DNA of 64,000 bases from the NCBI RefSeq assembly GCF_000270245.1, contig NC_015635.1:372001-436000 (forward strand), given 5' to 3'. Of this stretch, positions 18,444 through 27,700 are shown in pieces (position 1 is the stretch's first letter; each line of letters opens with the position of its first letter). The stretch is from Microlunatus phosphovorus NM-1 (GTDB lineage Bacteria; Actinomycetota; Actinomycetes; Propionibacteriales; Propionibacteriaceae). Under the pieces are notes generated by a model. The model had not been told where the DNA came from and did not search any database. It saw nothing but the letters and a program-made list of their open reading frames with translations. The position numbers and the translations under genes are program-made.

Positions 18444-19019
18444 TCAGAGCTCGTTGATCTGGAGCCGATGGCGTACGTGCACGGGTTTGATCTGGTTCAC
18501 CAGGGCGTCGAGGCGTTCCGCGTCGATCGGATCGTCCTCGGTCGAGTCCACGGTCACCACGATCATCGGCTGCGGTGAGCCGGGGAGCTGGGCGTCCGGC
18601 TGGAGCGACCAGGCCGACCCGCCGGACTCGGTGACCCGTACGTCGATGCCGAGGGCAGCTTCCAGGGCCAGCTCGATGCCGCGCCGGGTGCCACGGATGG
18701 CGTGCAGTTCACCGGCCGAGGCCAGCAACGCGCGCTGCAGACCGAGCTCCTCACCGGGATCGACCTCCATGCCGAGCCAATGGCCGAGCCAGGGCAGCAT
18801 GTCCGGCGGGGTCGTGCCCAGATCCAGATAGGCCGCAAACCCATCCAGGCTCATCAGCACCGGCGCGAGCACCTCGTCCAACCCGGCGCACAACTGCTGG
18901 GTGAACGGGTCCTCGCGCAGCATCCCGGGCAGCGTCGCGGCGAGCGGAACCGGGCTGGACGCGCCGTTGATCGTGCCTCTCATCGCGTCATCACCCGCCC
19001 CTGATCGATCGAGGCTCAC
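18444..19019 (-). CDS. CIS baseplate protein, phage tail protein I-like (Afp12-type)
   Basis: A 191-residue baseplate component. The central region (MLPWLGHWLGMEVDP, then ALLASAGELHAIRGTRRGIELALEAALGI) is the tail-protein-I domain found at the periphery of simple CIS baseplates. In Afp-type systems it links the wedge to the trunk ends. GTG 19019 is chosen because GAGG lies five bases upstream; an ATG at 18983 is possible. It is the last gene of the minus-strand CIS unit and ends just before the hairpin at 18341. It is much shorter than Afp12, so only the core domain is kept. Confidence 0.85.
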   Translation of the reverse strand: MSLDRSGAGDDAMRGTINGASSPVPLAATLPGMLREDPFTQQLCAGLDEVLAPVLMSLDGFAAYLDLGTTPPDMLPWLGHWLGMEVDPGEELGLQRALLASAGELHAIRGTRRGIELALEAALGIDVRVTESGGSAWSLQPDAQLPGSPQPMIVVTVDSTEDDPIDAERLDALVNQIKPVHVRHRLQINEL

Positions 19020-19049
19020 CCGCGCCTCGGGTCACCCACACAGCTTGAG

Positions 19050-20990
19050 TCACTTGCGCACCCGAACCTGATGCTCGAAGGAGTAGATCAGCGCGGTTGG
19101 CGCGATGTCGATGCGCTGTGTCGCCGCACCGCGCTTGCCGGTGAACGCCTCGGCCGGAAACAGCGCCGCGCTGACTTCGCGGGCCATGTCGACTCCCGGG
19201 ATGCGCGCCAGGGCCGCGTGTACCTCGTGGGACTGGGCCGAGCGGCCGAACGGCCAGCCGGTGCCGTCCGGGCCGCCCACCAGCGGGTGATAGAGCCGAT
19301 ACAGCGCACGCAGCACCTCAGCCCGCACCTCCGCGGGGTCGAAGAGCGGCCGACAGCTGAGACTCACCACGGCGGTCAGCCAGGCATAGTCCGGTGGCTG
19401 GACCAGCAACCGGGTGCCGACCAGCCGCCGCGCGTCCAGGTTGTCCGCGATCCGTTGCAGAGTCACCTCGCGCGGATCCAGATCCGATCTGCTGATCCGG
19501 CCCAGCTCATCGCTGGCGACCTGCGGCACGACGAGTACGCGGATCCCGCCGTCGGTCGGGTCGGCCACACAATGCACCCGGGCGGCATCCGGCGCGACGT
19601 CGAGGGCGAGCTGTTCGAAGTCCTCGGCTGTCACCGCCCGGCCGCGAGAGCGCAACACCAGCGGGCCCCTGGTCTTGGCATCGGCGAGGCTCTCCGCCTC
19701 GGCGCCGCCGATCGCGGGAATCCGGTTCTCGACCGTGCTGACGTACGGCACTGAGGTCTTGAGCACGCGGACCAACCCGCGGCCCACGTTCCCCGACTGG
19801 CCACCCCCGGTCAGGTACGTCTCCAGTCTCAGCACCGCACCGGCCGGCGGCACGGCCCCATAGTGGATGACGTCGTTGTCGGCCGATCGGACGGCTGGGC
19901 CGAACTGGACCTGCCCGGCGAACCGGTCGATCCGGAAGTGCCGGTCCTGGGGCCCGGATGCCGCGAAGTGCGGCACCTCGGTCCAGATCTCCTCGCGGCC
20001 CCCGTGCAGCACGGTGAGCTGGGCCGGCGTCTCCGAGGGCAGCACCGGCCGCTCCTGCAGGACGAAGCTCTGCGCGGGCGTACCGTCCGACTGCCCGATG
20101 ATCTCGTTGTTGATCGCCTCGGCATGGACCGTGGGCGCGGTGCCTCCGACGGTGAACGCACTGATGGCGAGGATCTGCGGTGGTGCGGAATAGGTCGGTT
20201 GGTCGGGCTCTGCGGCGACGAGTCGGCAACGCAGCCAGCCGGCGCGCTGCCGGGCGATGATCGACGCCTGGTGCGCGCCCGGCACATGAAGGATCACATC
20301 GCCGGGCTTGTTCAGGCCTCCCGTGTCGTCGGAGTCGACCTGGCAGGGCACCCAGCCGTTCTCTGTCGCGGCCTCCCACACCACGGGCGGGTTCCGCGGG
20401 TCGACGCCACGACCCGACACCCGGCAGTTGAGGCGGAGGGCCACCGCACAGTGCGGCACGGCGTCGGACAGGCCGACCAGCAACGCATCCCCCACGACCG
20501 GCGAGTCGCTGAAGCAGCGGAATCCCTGCGGGCCGGCGAGCGCCAAGGTCATGTCGGCGGCATTGCCCCCGGCCGGCTGCATGGCCGCGCTGACGAAGGA
20601 GCAGGGCAGGATCTCGAGCTCGCGGGTGGTGCTGAACACGATCGGGTCGGCGACATCGGTCCGGGCGGTGGCGACCTGAGTCTCGGCCCGTACCGTGATC
20701 GGCTGTGGCCGGGGCGCCGACAGCCAGAAGGTCACCTCACCACGAGCCGCGGCCGGCGGCCGGAGCTCGACGCCGATCAGTTCCAGGAACTTGACGTAGT
20801 GCAGGTCCGGCACCCGATTGACCCGATAGATCAACTGATCGACCATCTGGGCAAAGGCCTCGATCAGCGTGACACCCGGGTCGGAGACGTTGTGGTCGGT
20901 CCAGGTCGGGCAGCGTTGCTGCACCAGCCGCTTGGCGTCGTCCACCAGGTCCTGGAACCGGCGGTCGTCGAGGTTCGGGGCGGGGAGCAT
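19050..20990 (-). CDS. CIS baseplate assembly protein, gpJ-like (Afp11-type)
   Basis: A 646-residue baseplate wedge protein. The N-terminus (FQDLVDDAKRLVQQRCPTWTDHNVSDPGVTLIEAFAQMVDQLIYRVN, shown by its WTDHNVSDPG core) is the hallmark of the putative baseplate assembly family. The C-terminal half carries the gpJ domain (ETYLTGGGQSGNVGRG, then AEDFEQLALDVAP). ATG 20990 lies two bases after the gp25 stop; a frame that runs on to 22154 is only read-through over upstream genes. It forms wedges with the gp25 and tail-I proteins and responds to contraction signals in better studied systems. Confidence 0.93.
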   Translation of the reverse strand: MLPAPNLDDRRFQDLVDDAKRLVQQRCPTWTDHNVSDPGVTLIEAFAQMVDQLIYRVNRVPDLHYVKFLELIGVELRPPAAARGEVTFWLSAPRPQPITVRAETQVATARTDVADPIVFSTTRELEILPCSFVSAAMQPAGGNAADMTLALAGPQGFRCFSDSPVVGDALLVGLSDAVPHCAVALRLNCRVSGRGVDPRNPPVVWEAATENGWVPCQVDSDDTGGLNKPGDVILHVPGAHQASIIARQRAGWLRCRLVAAEPDQPTYSAPPQILAISAFTVGGTAPTVHAEAINNEIIGQSDGTPAQSFVLQERPVLPSETPAQLTVLHGGREEIWTEVPHFAASGPQDRHFRIDRFAGQVQFGPAVRSADNDVIHYGAVPPAGAVLRLETYLTGGGQSGNVGRGLVRVLKTSVPYVSTVENRIPAIGGAEAESLADAKTRGPLVLRSRGRAVTAEDFEQLALDVAPDAARVHCVADPTDGGIRVLVVPQVASDELGRISRSDLDPREVTLQRIADNLDARRLVGTRLLVQPPDYAWLTAVVSLSCRPLFDPAEVRAEVLRALYRLYHPLVGGPDGTGWPFGRSAQSHEVHAALARIPGVDMAREVSAALFPAEAFTGKRGAATQRIDIAPTALIYSFEHQVRVRK

Positions 20991-20992
20991 GG

Positions 20993-21508
20993 TCAGTTGC
21001 CTCCGATCTGGCCGAGAACTGAGCCCGGCAGCGGGATGGCTCCGTACGCGGGCCGGCCGGTCTCCAACTGCCCGTTGATCGGCTGGCCGATGGCATGCCG
21101 CCCCGGCTCGCCCTCGTCGGGGATCACATAGAACGGGAAGACGAGGTTGCGCGGGTCGTTCAGACCGCGGATGGTGTAGCCGATGTCGATCAGCACCCGA
21201 CCAGAGCTGATCTGATCGAAGCTGACCCGGACGTCGGCGACGTCGATCCGCGGCTCCCACCGTTCCAGGGCCTCGCGGACGTCGTACGCGATCTGTCCGG
21301 CGGTCGCGGTGTTGGCCGGACCGAAGACATGATCGTGGATGCGGCAGCCGAAGTCGGGTCGCATCGGCCGTTCGCCGATCGCCGTGCCCAAGATGAGCAG
21401 GATGGCCTGCTCGATCTCCCGCTCCCGGGTGACCAGGGCGACTCGGCCGGTGGGATCCGCGCGCAGCGGATAGCACCAGCCGGCGCCGATGAAGTCGACT
21501 TCCTGCAT
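20993..21508 (-). CDS. CIS baseplate wedge protein, GPW/gp25 family (Afp9-type)
   Basis: A 171-residue gp25-family protein. The N-terminus GWCYPLRADPTG leads into EREIEQAILLILGTAIGERPMRPDFGCRIHDHVF, whose GERPMRPDFG core and following acidic segment are diagnostic. gp25 nucleates sheath assembly at the baseplate and contacts the gpJ wedge. The C-terminal extension after residue ~130 (VFPFYVIPDEGEPG) is typical for the CIS subgroup. It sits between VgrG (12-base gap) and the gpJ gene (2-base gap), a conserved order. Confidence 0.93.
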   Translation of the reverse strand: MQEVDFIGAGWCYPLRADPTGRVALVTREREIEQAILLILGTAIGERPMRPDFGCRIHDHVFGPANTATAGQIAYDVREALERWEPRIDVADVRVSFDQISSGRVLIDIGYTIRGLNDPRNLVFPFYVIPDEGEPGRHAIGQPINGQLETGRPAYGAIPLPGSVLGQIGGN

Positions 21509-21520
21509 GCTCAGCCTCCG

Positions 21521-23299
21521 CTAGTTGATCTTGACCAGCCCGCCGCTGATCGTGGTCATGGCCGAGCCCTTGAGCTCGGCCGTGGTCTGGCCCTTGACAC
21601 TGACGGTCATTCCCTCGACGGCCACACTGCCGTTCGACTTCACCTGGACGGCGCCGCCACCGCCGTCCAGCTGGACACCCTGGGTCGCGTTCATCTTGAT
21701 CGAGGACGCCTTCATCGTCAGTTCGGAGGTCTTGGCATCCAAGGTGATGCCCTGGGCTCCCTCGATCAGCACCTTGCCGTCGGCCTTGATGGTGATGGTG
21801 GTGTTGGTCTTGTCGATGTTGATCAAGAACTTGTCGTCGTCGGTGGCGATGCTGATGCCTTGTTTGGTCCCGGCCTCGTCGAGCAGGTCGATGCGCTGCC
21901 CGGTCCTCGAGATCAGGGAACGCCGGTTGATCGCGCCGGAGTTGCCGTCGATCAACTCGTTGGGTCCGGTGGTCGGCACCTTGTCTATCCCGTTGTAAAG
22001 GCCGCCGAGCACCACCGGCCGGTCGAAGTCCTGCAATTCGAAGCCGACCAGCACTTCGTCGCCGACCTCGGGCGGCACGACCCAGCCGCGGTCCTTGCCC
22101 GCACCCTGATAGACCACCCGGGCCCAGCCGCTGACGTACTGGTCGTTGAGCCAAGGGAACTTCAGCGTGACTCGGCCCAGCTTGTCCGGGTCCTTGACAT
22201 CGGTGACCTGGGCGATCACCACGCCGGGTGGGGTTCGCCGGCTGCGTGCTCCGCCGGAGGCGAGGCCGAGGAGTGAACGGTCCTGCTTCCCGGTCACGGT
22301 GATCGTGGTGGTGTAGCCGGTTGTCGGATCGAACCGATGCCGGGCACTGGTGATCGTGTACTTGCCGTCGAACGGTTCTCCGAGGTCTTCGAGCTTGACT
22401 TTCCCGCCGGCCTTGAGCGAGGGATCGCCTTTCGCGACGCCCTCGAACTCGGCGAAGGCGGAGGCCATCTCGTCGGCGAGCGCCTTCGCGGCTTGGTCGA
22501 CCTCGTTCTGAGTGCGGTATGGCACGTCGGCGGACACGTACGTGGGATCGCCGAAGGCGGCAGCCATGTCGCTGGGCTTGGTTGTCGTCTCGATGCTGCT
22601 GGTCTGGGCGGGCGCATTGGCGACCAGTGCCTTCTTCTCGGTGACGTCCCAGCCGCGTACCTCGACCTCCTTGACCTGCTGGGCGGAGGTGAGCACCGAG
22701 CGGAAGCGGAGGAGCTGCTCGCCGAACCTCAGGGTGATCTCGGATCCGGCGGCCGGAGCGCAGAACGAGAAGGCGCCATTGCGGACGGTCAGGTCCGAGC
22801 CGGTGTCTCGTGCCAGCTGGCTCAAGATCTCCCAGTCGCTCTGGCCGGCCTGACTTACGAAGGGGAAGACCGTCGAGGTGGCGTCCACTTTGTCGACTCG
22901 CAGGCCGGCGCGTTTGGCGACCTTGGTGGCGATGTCGGAGGCGGTCATCTGGACGTAGCTGACGGTCCGTCGCTCGCGGAACAGCCGATGGGCGGCGTCG
23001 TAGCCGCGGATCAGGGTGAAGGTGCCGCCAATGTCGAATTCGAGTTCGAGGGCGGTGATCTCGGCCTCGATCAGGGTGACCGGCGAGGACAACGCGGAGG
23101 TGCTGACCTTGATCGTGATCTTGCCGCCGACCTTGGCGCCGCTCTTGGACAGCACGATCCTCTCGGGGTCTCGGAACCGCAGGGCAAACATGTCCGGTAG
23201 GCGCTGGCTGGTCTCGACATGCGCCGAAGTCAGCAGCGGCTCGAGATCGGCGGGCATCGCGGACCCGTTGAACTCCACCTGGCAGAGACCCCCGGTCAT
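21521..23299 (-). CDS. VgrG-like CIS spike protein (Afp8-type)
   Basis: A 592-residue spike. Residues ~1-340 correspond to the gp27-like hub (QSDWEILSQLARDTGSDL and the following segment). Residues ~355-450 form the gp5-type OB-fold (VTDVKDPDKLGRVTLKFPWL, GWVVPPEVGDEVLVGFE). Residues ~480-592 make a beta-helical needle built from repeated IKADGKVLIEGAQG-like strands. It would trimerise to carry the central needle. The start lies exactly at the end of a repeated leader element with a GAGAGG site. No PAAR-repeat tip gene follows, so the needle may be bare or blunt-tipped. Confidence 0.92.
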   Translation of the reverse strand: MTGGLCQVEFNGSAMPADLEPLLTSAHVETSQRLPDMFALRFRDPERIVLSKSGAKVGGKITIKVSTSALSSPVTLIEAEITALELEFDIGGTFTLIRGYDAAHRLFRERRTVSYVQMTASDIATKVAKRAGLRVDKVDATSTVFPFVSQAGQSDWEILSQLARDTGSDLTVRNGAFSFCAPAAGSEITLRFGEQLLRFRSVLTSAQQVKEVEVRGWDVTEKKALVANAPAQTSSIETTTKPSDMAAAFGDPTYVSADVPYRTQNEVDQAAKALADEMASAFAEFEGVAKGDPSLKAGGKVKLEDLGEPFDGKYTITSARHRFDPTTGYTTTITVTGKQDRSLLGLASGGARSRRTPPGVVIAQVTDVKDPDKLGRVTLKFPWLNDQYVSGWARVVYQGAGKDRGWVVPPEVGDEVLVGFELQDFDRPVVLGGLYNGIDKVPTTGPNELIDGNSGAINRRSLISRTGQRIDLLDEAGTKQGISIATDDDKFLINIDKTNTTITIKADGKVLIEGAQGITLDAKTSELTMKASSIKMNATQGVQLDGGGGAVQVKSNGSVAVEGMTVSVKGQTTAELKGSAMTTISGGLVKIN

Positions 23300-23443
23300 G
23301 GGCGGAGCCTCTCGGGAGTGCAGGAGCGATTCTGAGCGACAGGCCCGAGGGTGAAGCGAGTGGATGTGGCTGAGTTGTCGTTCAGAATCGTGACGAACGA
23401 GCGAGATCTCGCGGAGCCCAGGACCGCGGAGCGCGGAGCGCGG
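23294..23443 (-). repeat. Start-codon leader repeat, copy in front of the VgrG-like gene
   Basis: Read on the minus strand: a CGCTCCGCG-rich stretch, then CTCGCTCGTTCGTC, an inverted repeat (CGATTCTGAACGACA with a partner reading TGTCGCTCAGAATCG), then CTGCACTCCCGAGAGG and the start codon. The last 22 bases, including ribosome-binding site and ATG, are shared with copies at 36390, 55837 and 59772. Confidence 0.75.
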
Positions 23444-23456
23444 CCATCGAGTACCG

Positions 23457-24242
23457 TCATTGGGTTACCCCCATCTCCGACAGTGAGGGGAGCAGGACCA
23501 TCTGCCCGATCGGTAGCCGCAGTGGGTCGTCGACGCCGTTGAAGGCGGCCAGCGGCCGCCAGTGCGCGGGATCGCCGTACTCGGCGTACGCGATCGAGGC
23601 CAGGGTGTCACCGACGATGGTGCGATGGACGCGGCGGATGCTGTCGCTGCCCGAGGTCGGGTTCTGGCGCGGCGGCGCGCCCGGCATCTCCTCCATCGCC
23701 ACGCTGCAAGTGGCCCGGATCGGGGTCCCGTCGGAGCGGAACAGGCTGTACTTCGCGGTGACCGAGGTGATCACCGCCGGGAAGGTGGAGATGCTGCCCC
23801 ACTGCAGGACGACCAGCGGGGGAGTCGGCTTCTTCTGACCCGCACTCTGCTCGGTCGGTACGCAGCAGCCGAACAGCTTCTCGACGATCTCCAGCACGGA
23901 GCCGGACCGGGACGCGGTCGCGTCGAAGAACATCTCGACCGTCAGCTTGCAGGGGTCGGCACCGGTGAACTCGGGAGGCGGCGCGCTCTCGGACTCCTTG
24001 GCGGGACTGTGCGTCCACTTCGCCGACTTGGTGATGCTGACCTCCTTCGGGTTGAACTGGAAGCCGATCGTGTCCAGAATCCCGCCGGGCTTGTAGCCGC
24101 CCGGCGCCGGATCGGGGGTGTAGACGGTCAGCTTGGCCTTGTCCATGGTGGGACGGCCCTCGACCGCGCTTCCTCCTGAACCACTGTCTCCAGGGATGCC
24201 GACTTGACCCGTGCTGCCGGCGAGGGCGATCGCCGTGGTCAT
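23457..24242 (-). CDS. LysM-containing CIS tube/baseplate protein (Afp7-type)
   Basis: A 261-residue protein. The N-terminal two thirds form the Afp7-like domain (DTIGFQFNPKEVSITKSAKW is its key region, centred on FQFNPKEVS), and the C-terminus is a LysM-like module (GDTLASIAYAEYGDPAHWRPLAAFNG then LPIGQMVLLPSL). In Afp-type particles it joins the tube to the VgrG hub. ATG 24242 overlaps the second tube gene's stop as ATGA; a longer frame to 24455 only reads through that gene. Sequence after the stop leads straight into the leader repeat of VgrG. Confidence 0.88.
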   Translation of the reverse strand: MTTAIALAGSTGQVGIPGDSGSGGSAVEGRPTMDKAKLTVYTPDPAPGGYKPGGILDTIGFQFNPKEVSITKSAKWTHSPAKESESAPPPEFTGADPCKLTVEMFFDATASRSGSVLEIVEKLFGCCVPTEQSAGQKKPTPPLVVLQWGSISTFPAVITSVTAKYSLFRSDGTPIRATCSVAMEEMPGAPPRQNPTSGSDSIRRVHRTIVGDTLASIAYAEYGDPAHWRPLAAFNGVDDPLRLPIGQMVLLPSLSEMGVTQ

Positions 24243-24709
24243 GTGCCGGCCCCCGAGCTCGGCAGGAAGCCGTGGTGGGCGAGTACCAGGGTCTCCATGG
24301 CGACGTTGTTGGCCCCGACATCGAGGTCGGGTCCACTCCAGCTCACCGGGACTACTCCATCGAGGTTCCAGCTGGTGACCTTTTCGCCGTCGCCGGTCAT
24401 GGCGGTGATGCATGCGGTCTTGTATGTCGCTTCGTTGGCGAAGCTGATCAGCCAATCGGTGAGCTTGTGACTGTCCGGGCCGACCGCTCGTTTGAGTGTG
24501 ATGTTGCTGTATTTGACGCGACTCGGCAGCTGCCAGACGAAGCCGTTGGTGCCGCCCTCCTCGCGCTGTTCCATCACGACCTCGACCTTCAAGCCGCTGC
24601 AGGTGTTGAAATTGCCGATGCTCTTCCCGTCGATGGTGACGGTGAAGCGCAGGCTGACCGCCGGGTCGGCGGCACCTTGCGCACCGGTGCTGCCTTGCGC
24701 TGCAGCCAT
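24239..24709 (-). CDS. CIS tube-initiator-like protein, gp19 family (second tube gene)
   Basis: A 156-residue gp19/conserved tail-region protein. FTVTIDGKSIGNFNTCSGLKVEV followed by EQREEGGTNGFVWQLP is the recognised pattern (core FNTCSGLKVEV), and ITLKRAVGPDSHKLTDWL completes the fold. It differs clearly from the main tube protein at 29826 and is translationally coupled to the LysM gene, so it is more likely the first ring next to the baseplate (Afp5-like) than the bulk tube. ATG follows a GGAGGAGGAC-type site. Confidence 0.9.
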   Translation of the reverse strand: MAAAQGSTGAQGAADPAVSLRFTVTIDGKSIGNFNTCSGLKVEVVMEQREEGGTNGFVWQLPSRVKYSNITLKRAVGPDSHKLTDWLISFANEATYKTACITAMTGDGEKVTSWNLDGVVPVSWSGPDLDVGANNVAMETLVLAHHGFLPSSGAGT

Positions 24710-24731
24710 GGTCGTCCTCCTCCGGGGATGG

Positions 24732-27700
24732 TCAGGGTCTCAGGTCGGTGAGCAGGCCGGCGCGTTCCCGGTCCTGCCAGAGCTCGGCGCGGATACGAGA
24801 CGCCATCGGCTCGTAGAGGCGGCGGGCCATCTCTTCCAGTTGCTCGGCCGTCGGCGTGGCCGCCGCGGCATCGGGCGTCGGGGCGGCTGCCGGCGCCGCG
24901 GCGTCCGGGGGCAGCGTGGTCTGGACGACGGTCTCGGTCGGTGGTGCGCTTGGGGAAGCATCGGGAGCGGCGCCCAGCCGCTGGACTGTGGCGCCGTCTG
25001 CGGACGACTGGGCCGCTGCCATCGAGAACAGCTCCGCGAGCCCGACCGTACGGCTGGAGACCGCCATTGCTGGTGCGTCGGCTGCGTGGCTGGAGGATAT
25101 GGATTGAGCCGGGGAGGTTGAGCTGGATCGAGACACCGCGACCGGCGGATCGAACTGTTGTTGCATCGCCGGAGCCTGCGTTGATCCAGCCTGCATCGAT
25201 ATCGGCTGCATCGGCATCGCCTGCATCGACAGCGGCTGGACTGATGCGGTCTGGGCCGAAGCGCGCTGGACGGCTGGCTGGGCGGTCTCGTAGCCCGAGG
25301 TTTCCTGACTGAGCCGCTGCGTGGCCGGTGAGTTGGTCGAGATCGGACCGGCCGACGGCACGGACAGCGAGGGCGAAGACACCGGGGTCGGCGAGGAGAC
25401 CGGTGACCAAGCGGCTGACGCTGGTGCGGCGGGCATGGTGCTCCCGCCCGGTGCGCTGCTGTCAAAGCCGTTCCCGCCAGGCATGCTGCTCCCGAAGGCG
25501 GCACCGGCGGCTGCTGAGCCGTTGGTGGCGTCCGGGCTGCCGGGGTTCGAGGGCACCGGATCCCGGACATCGCGATAGTGGATTCGCTGCACGCTGGCCG
25601 GCTGCGATGGTGCCGCCGGGCCGATGGGCACCGCTGGCGCCGGTGACAAGGGGCTGGGGCGGAGTGCGAGCAGACTGCGCTGGACGGGCAGGGACAACGG
25701 CCCAGCCGAAGACGTCGACGTGGCGGGATACGTCGACATCAGCCGGGTTGCCGCGGGCGGCAGCACACCGTGATCATCGGGGGCCAGGTGACGTGCCACG
25801 ACCAACTCCGGACCGGCCGTCCGGCCAGCACCGGCCGCCGCGTCCGAGCGGACCGGTGGGTCAACGGCAACGGCGACATCTGAACTGGCATCGGGTGCCG
25901 AACTGAAGACGGGTCCATGGCCGGCCGCGGGTCCAAGGTCGCCGGCCGGATCTAGGCTGCCGGCGATATCACGGCTGACGACCAGATCGGCGGTGGGGCC
26001 GGCGGCGCCCTCGGACACGGCCGGCTGGCCGGCGGCCGTGAACAGCGGATCATTGGTCTGGAGCGCGGAGATGGCGGCCGAGAAGCCACTCAACGGCGCC
26101 TGCGCCAGCTCCGTTGCTGGGCTCCCGGTATGGCTCTCGGGAGCCCCCGCGTAGCCCTCAAACGACCCTGCGTGGCCCTCGGACGATCCGGTGGAGCCCT
26201 CAGCCGAGGGGCCGGACGATCCCTGGGATGCCGATTCGCCGGCCATCCGTCGCTGCACCGGGCGGGCGATCAGCGGCGGGTACTCGCTGTCGGCAGGAGT
26301 TGCGCTATCGGGAGCTGCGCCGGTGGGAGTCGTGGCAGTGGGCGTCGAGACGCTCAGCGGCGAGGTCGTGGACAGCGAGGAAAGGGCGGAGGAGGTTGTT
26401 GCCGAGGACGTCTGGACGGTGGGCATCGTCTGGGTGCCCGATGCCGTTGGGGCTGACGGAATGGGGATCGAGACCGGCGGGCTCGCAGGCACGGCTGATT
26501 GAGCCGCCGATCCGGGGGCGGACTCGCTGATGGTGTGACGCTGCAGCGTGGGCCGGTCTGATTCCGGCGGCGCTGCCGGGGTGGTCGGCACGGTCAGTGG
26601 CAGGAGCTGCGCGGATGGCTCGCTGCCCGCGGACTGGGCTGCTTGGCCCGAGTTTGTGTCGTGGCCCGAGTCGGCTGTCGCGCGCTCGATCAGCGGCGGC
26701 CGGTCCGCCAGCAGGGAGGCCGTCGGAAGGCTTGGCTCGGGTTCGTGCTGCGGTACGTCGCCAGCTGCGGCCGCTGGAGAGTCAGCCGGCCGAGTCTCGA
26801 CGGACGGGGAAGCAGCGTCGGTCGACGGAGACTCGGCCGATGCGGACCCGGTTGACACCGGCTCGACCGGCAGCGAGTTGGTAGGCAGCGAGTCGGCGGC
26901 CGGGGAATCGGTGGGCTGCAAGCCGCTGGACAGGGAGTCGGAGACGGACGACGCTGCGGCTGTGGTCATCGCCGTCGAGGACTCGGCCGTCGAGGACTCG
27001 CCGGTGCGAAGGGTCTGAACGACGCTCAGCCCGGCATCCGTCGCCGATGCGGAGGGCACTGAGGTGCTGGGGATCCGGGCCACGGTCAACTCAGCCGCGG
27101 GCGGGGCTGCCGGTGGTTCAACGTTCGCTACGAAAGCACCGGCCGGGGCGGTCAGGCCGGCCGGGGCTGCCCAGCCCGTTGCGGCCGACTCGGTGGTGGA
27201 CGTCGGAGTCAGCGAAGCCGGAGCAGTTGCGGTCGGGGTCGACGTCCCCGCATCGGTTGCAGTTGGGGTGGACGGCATCGGATCGCCCGATGCGGCTGCT
27301 GGGAAGGAGTCAGCAACTGCCGAAGCCCCCGGTGTTGGGGCGACCGGACCCGCGGGTGCGTCAAGCGTATGACGTTGCAGCGTGGGCCGGGCGGATTCCG
27401 GTTGGGCTGTGGGCGCGGTCGGCACCGTCAGCGGCGGCAGCTCGCCCGGCGATTCGCGGATGGTGGGGCTGGCGATGTCGGCTCTGGCGGCATCGGGTCC
27501 AGAGGCTCCGCCGTGGGCCAGGGCATCGTGGGCCAGGGCATCGTGAGCAGAGGTGTCGACGAGCCCGGGCCGCTCAGCGAGCAGTCCGGCCGTCTCGGTG
27601 GATGACTCGTTCTGGCTGGGCGCTGGTACGGAGGCGTCACTGCTGGTGAGGGTCTGCACCGCGGGGGGATCGATGTCCCGCTCGCCAGCGCGTACGTCGA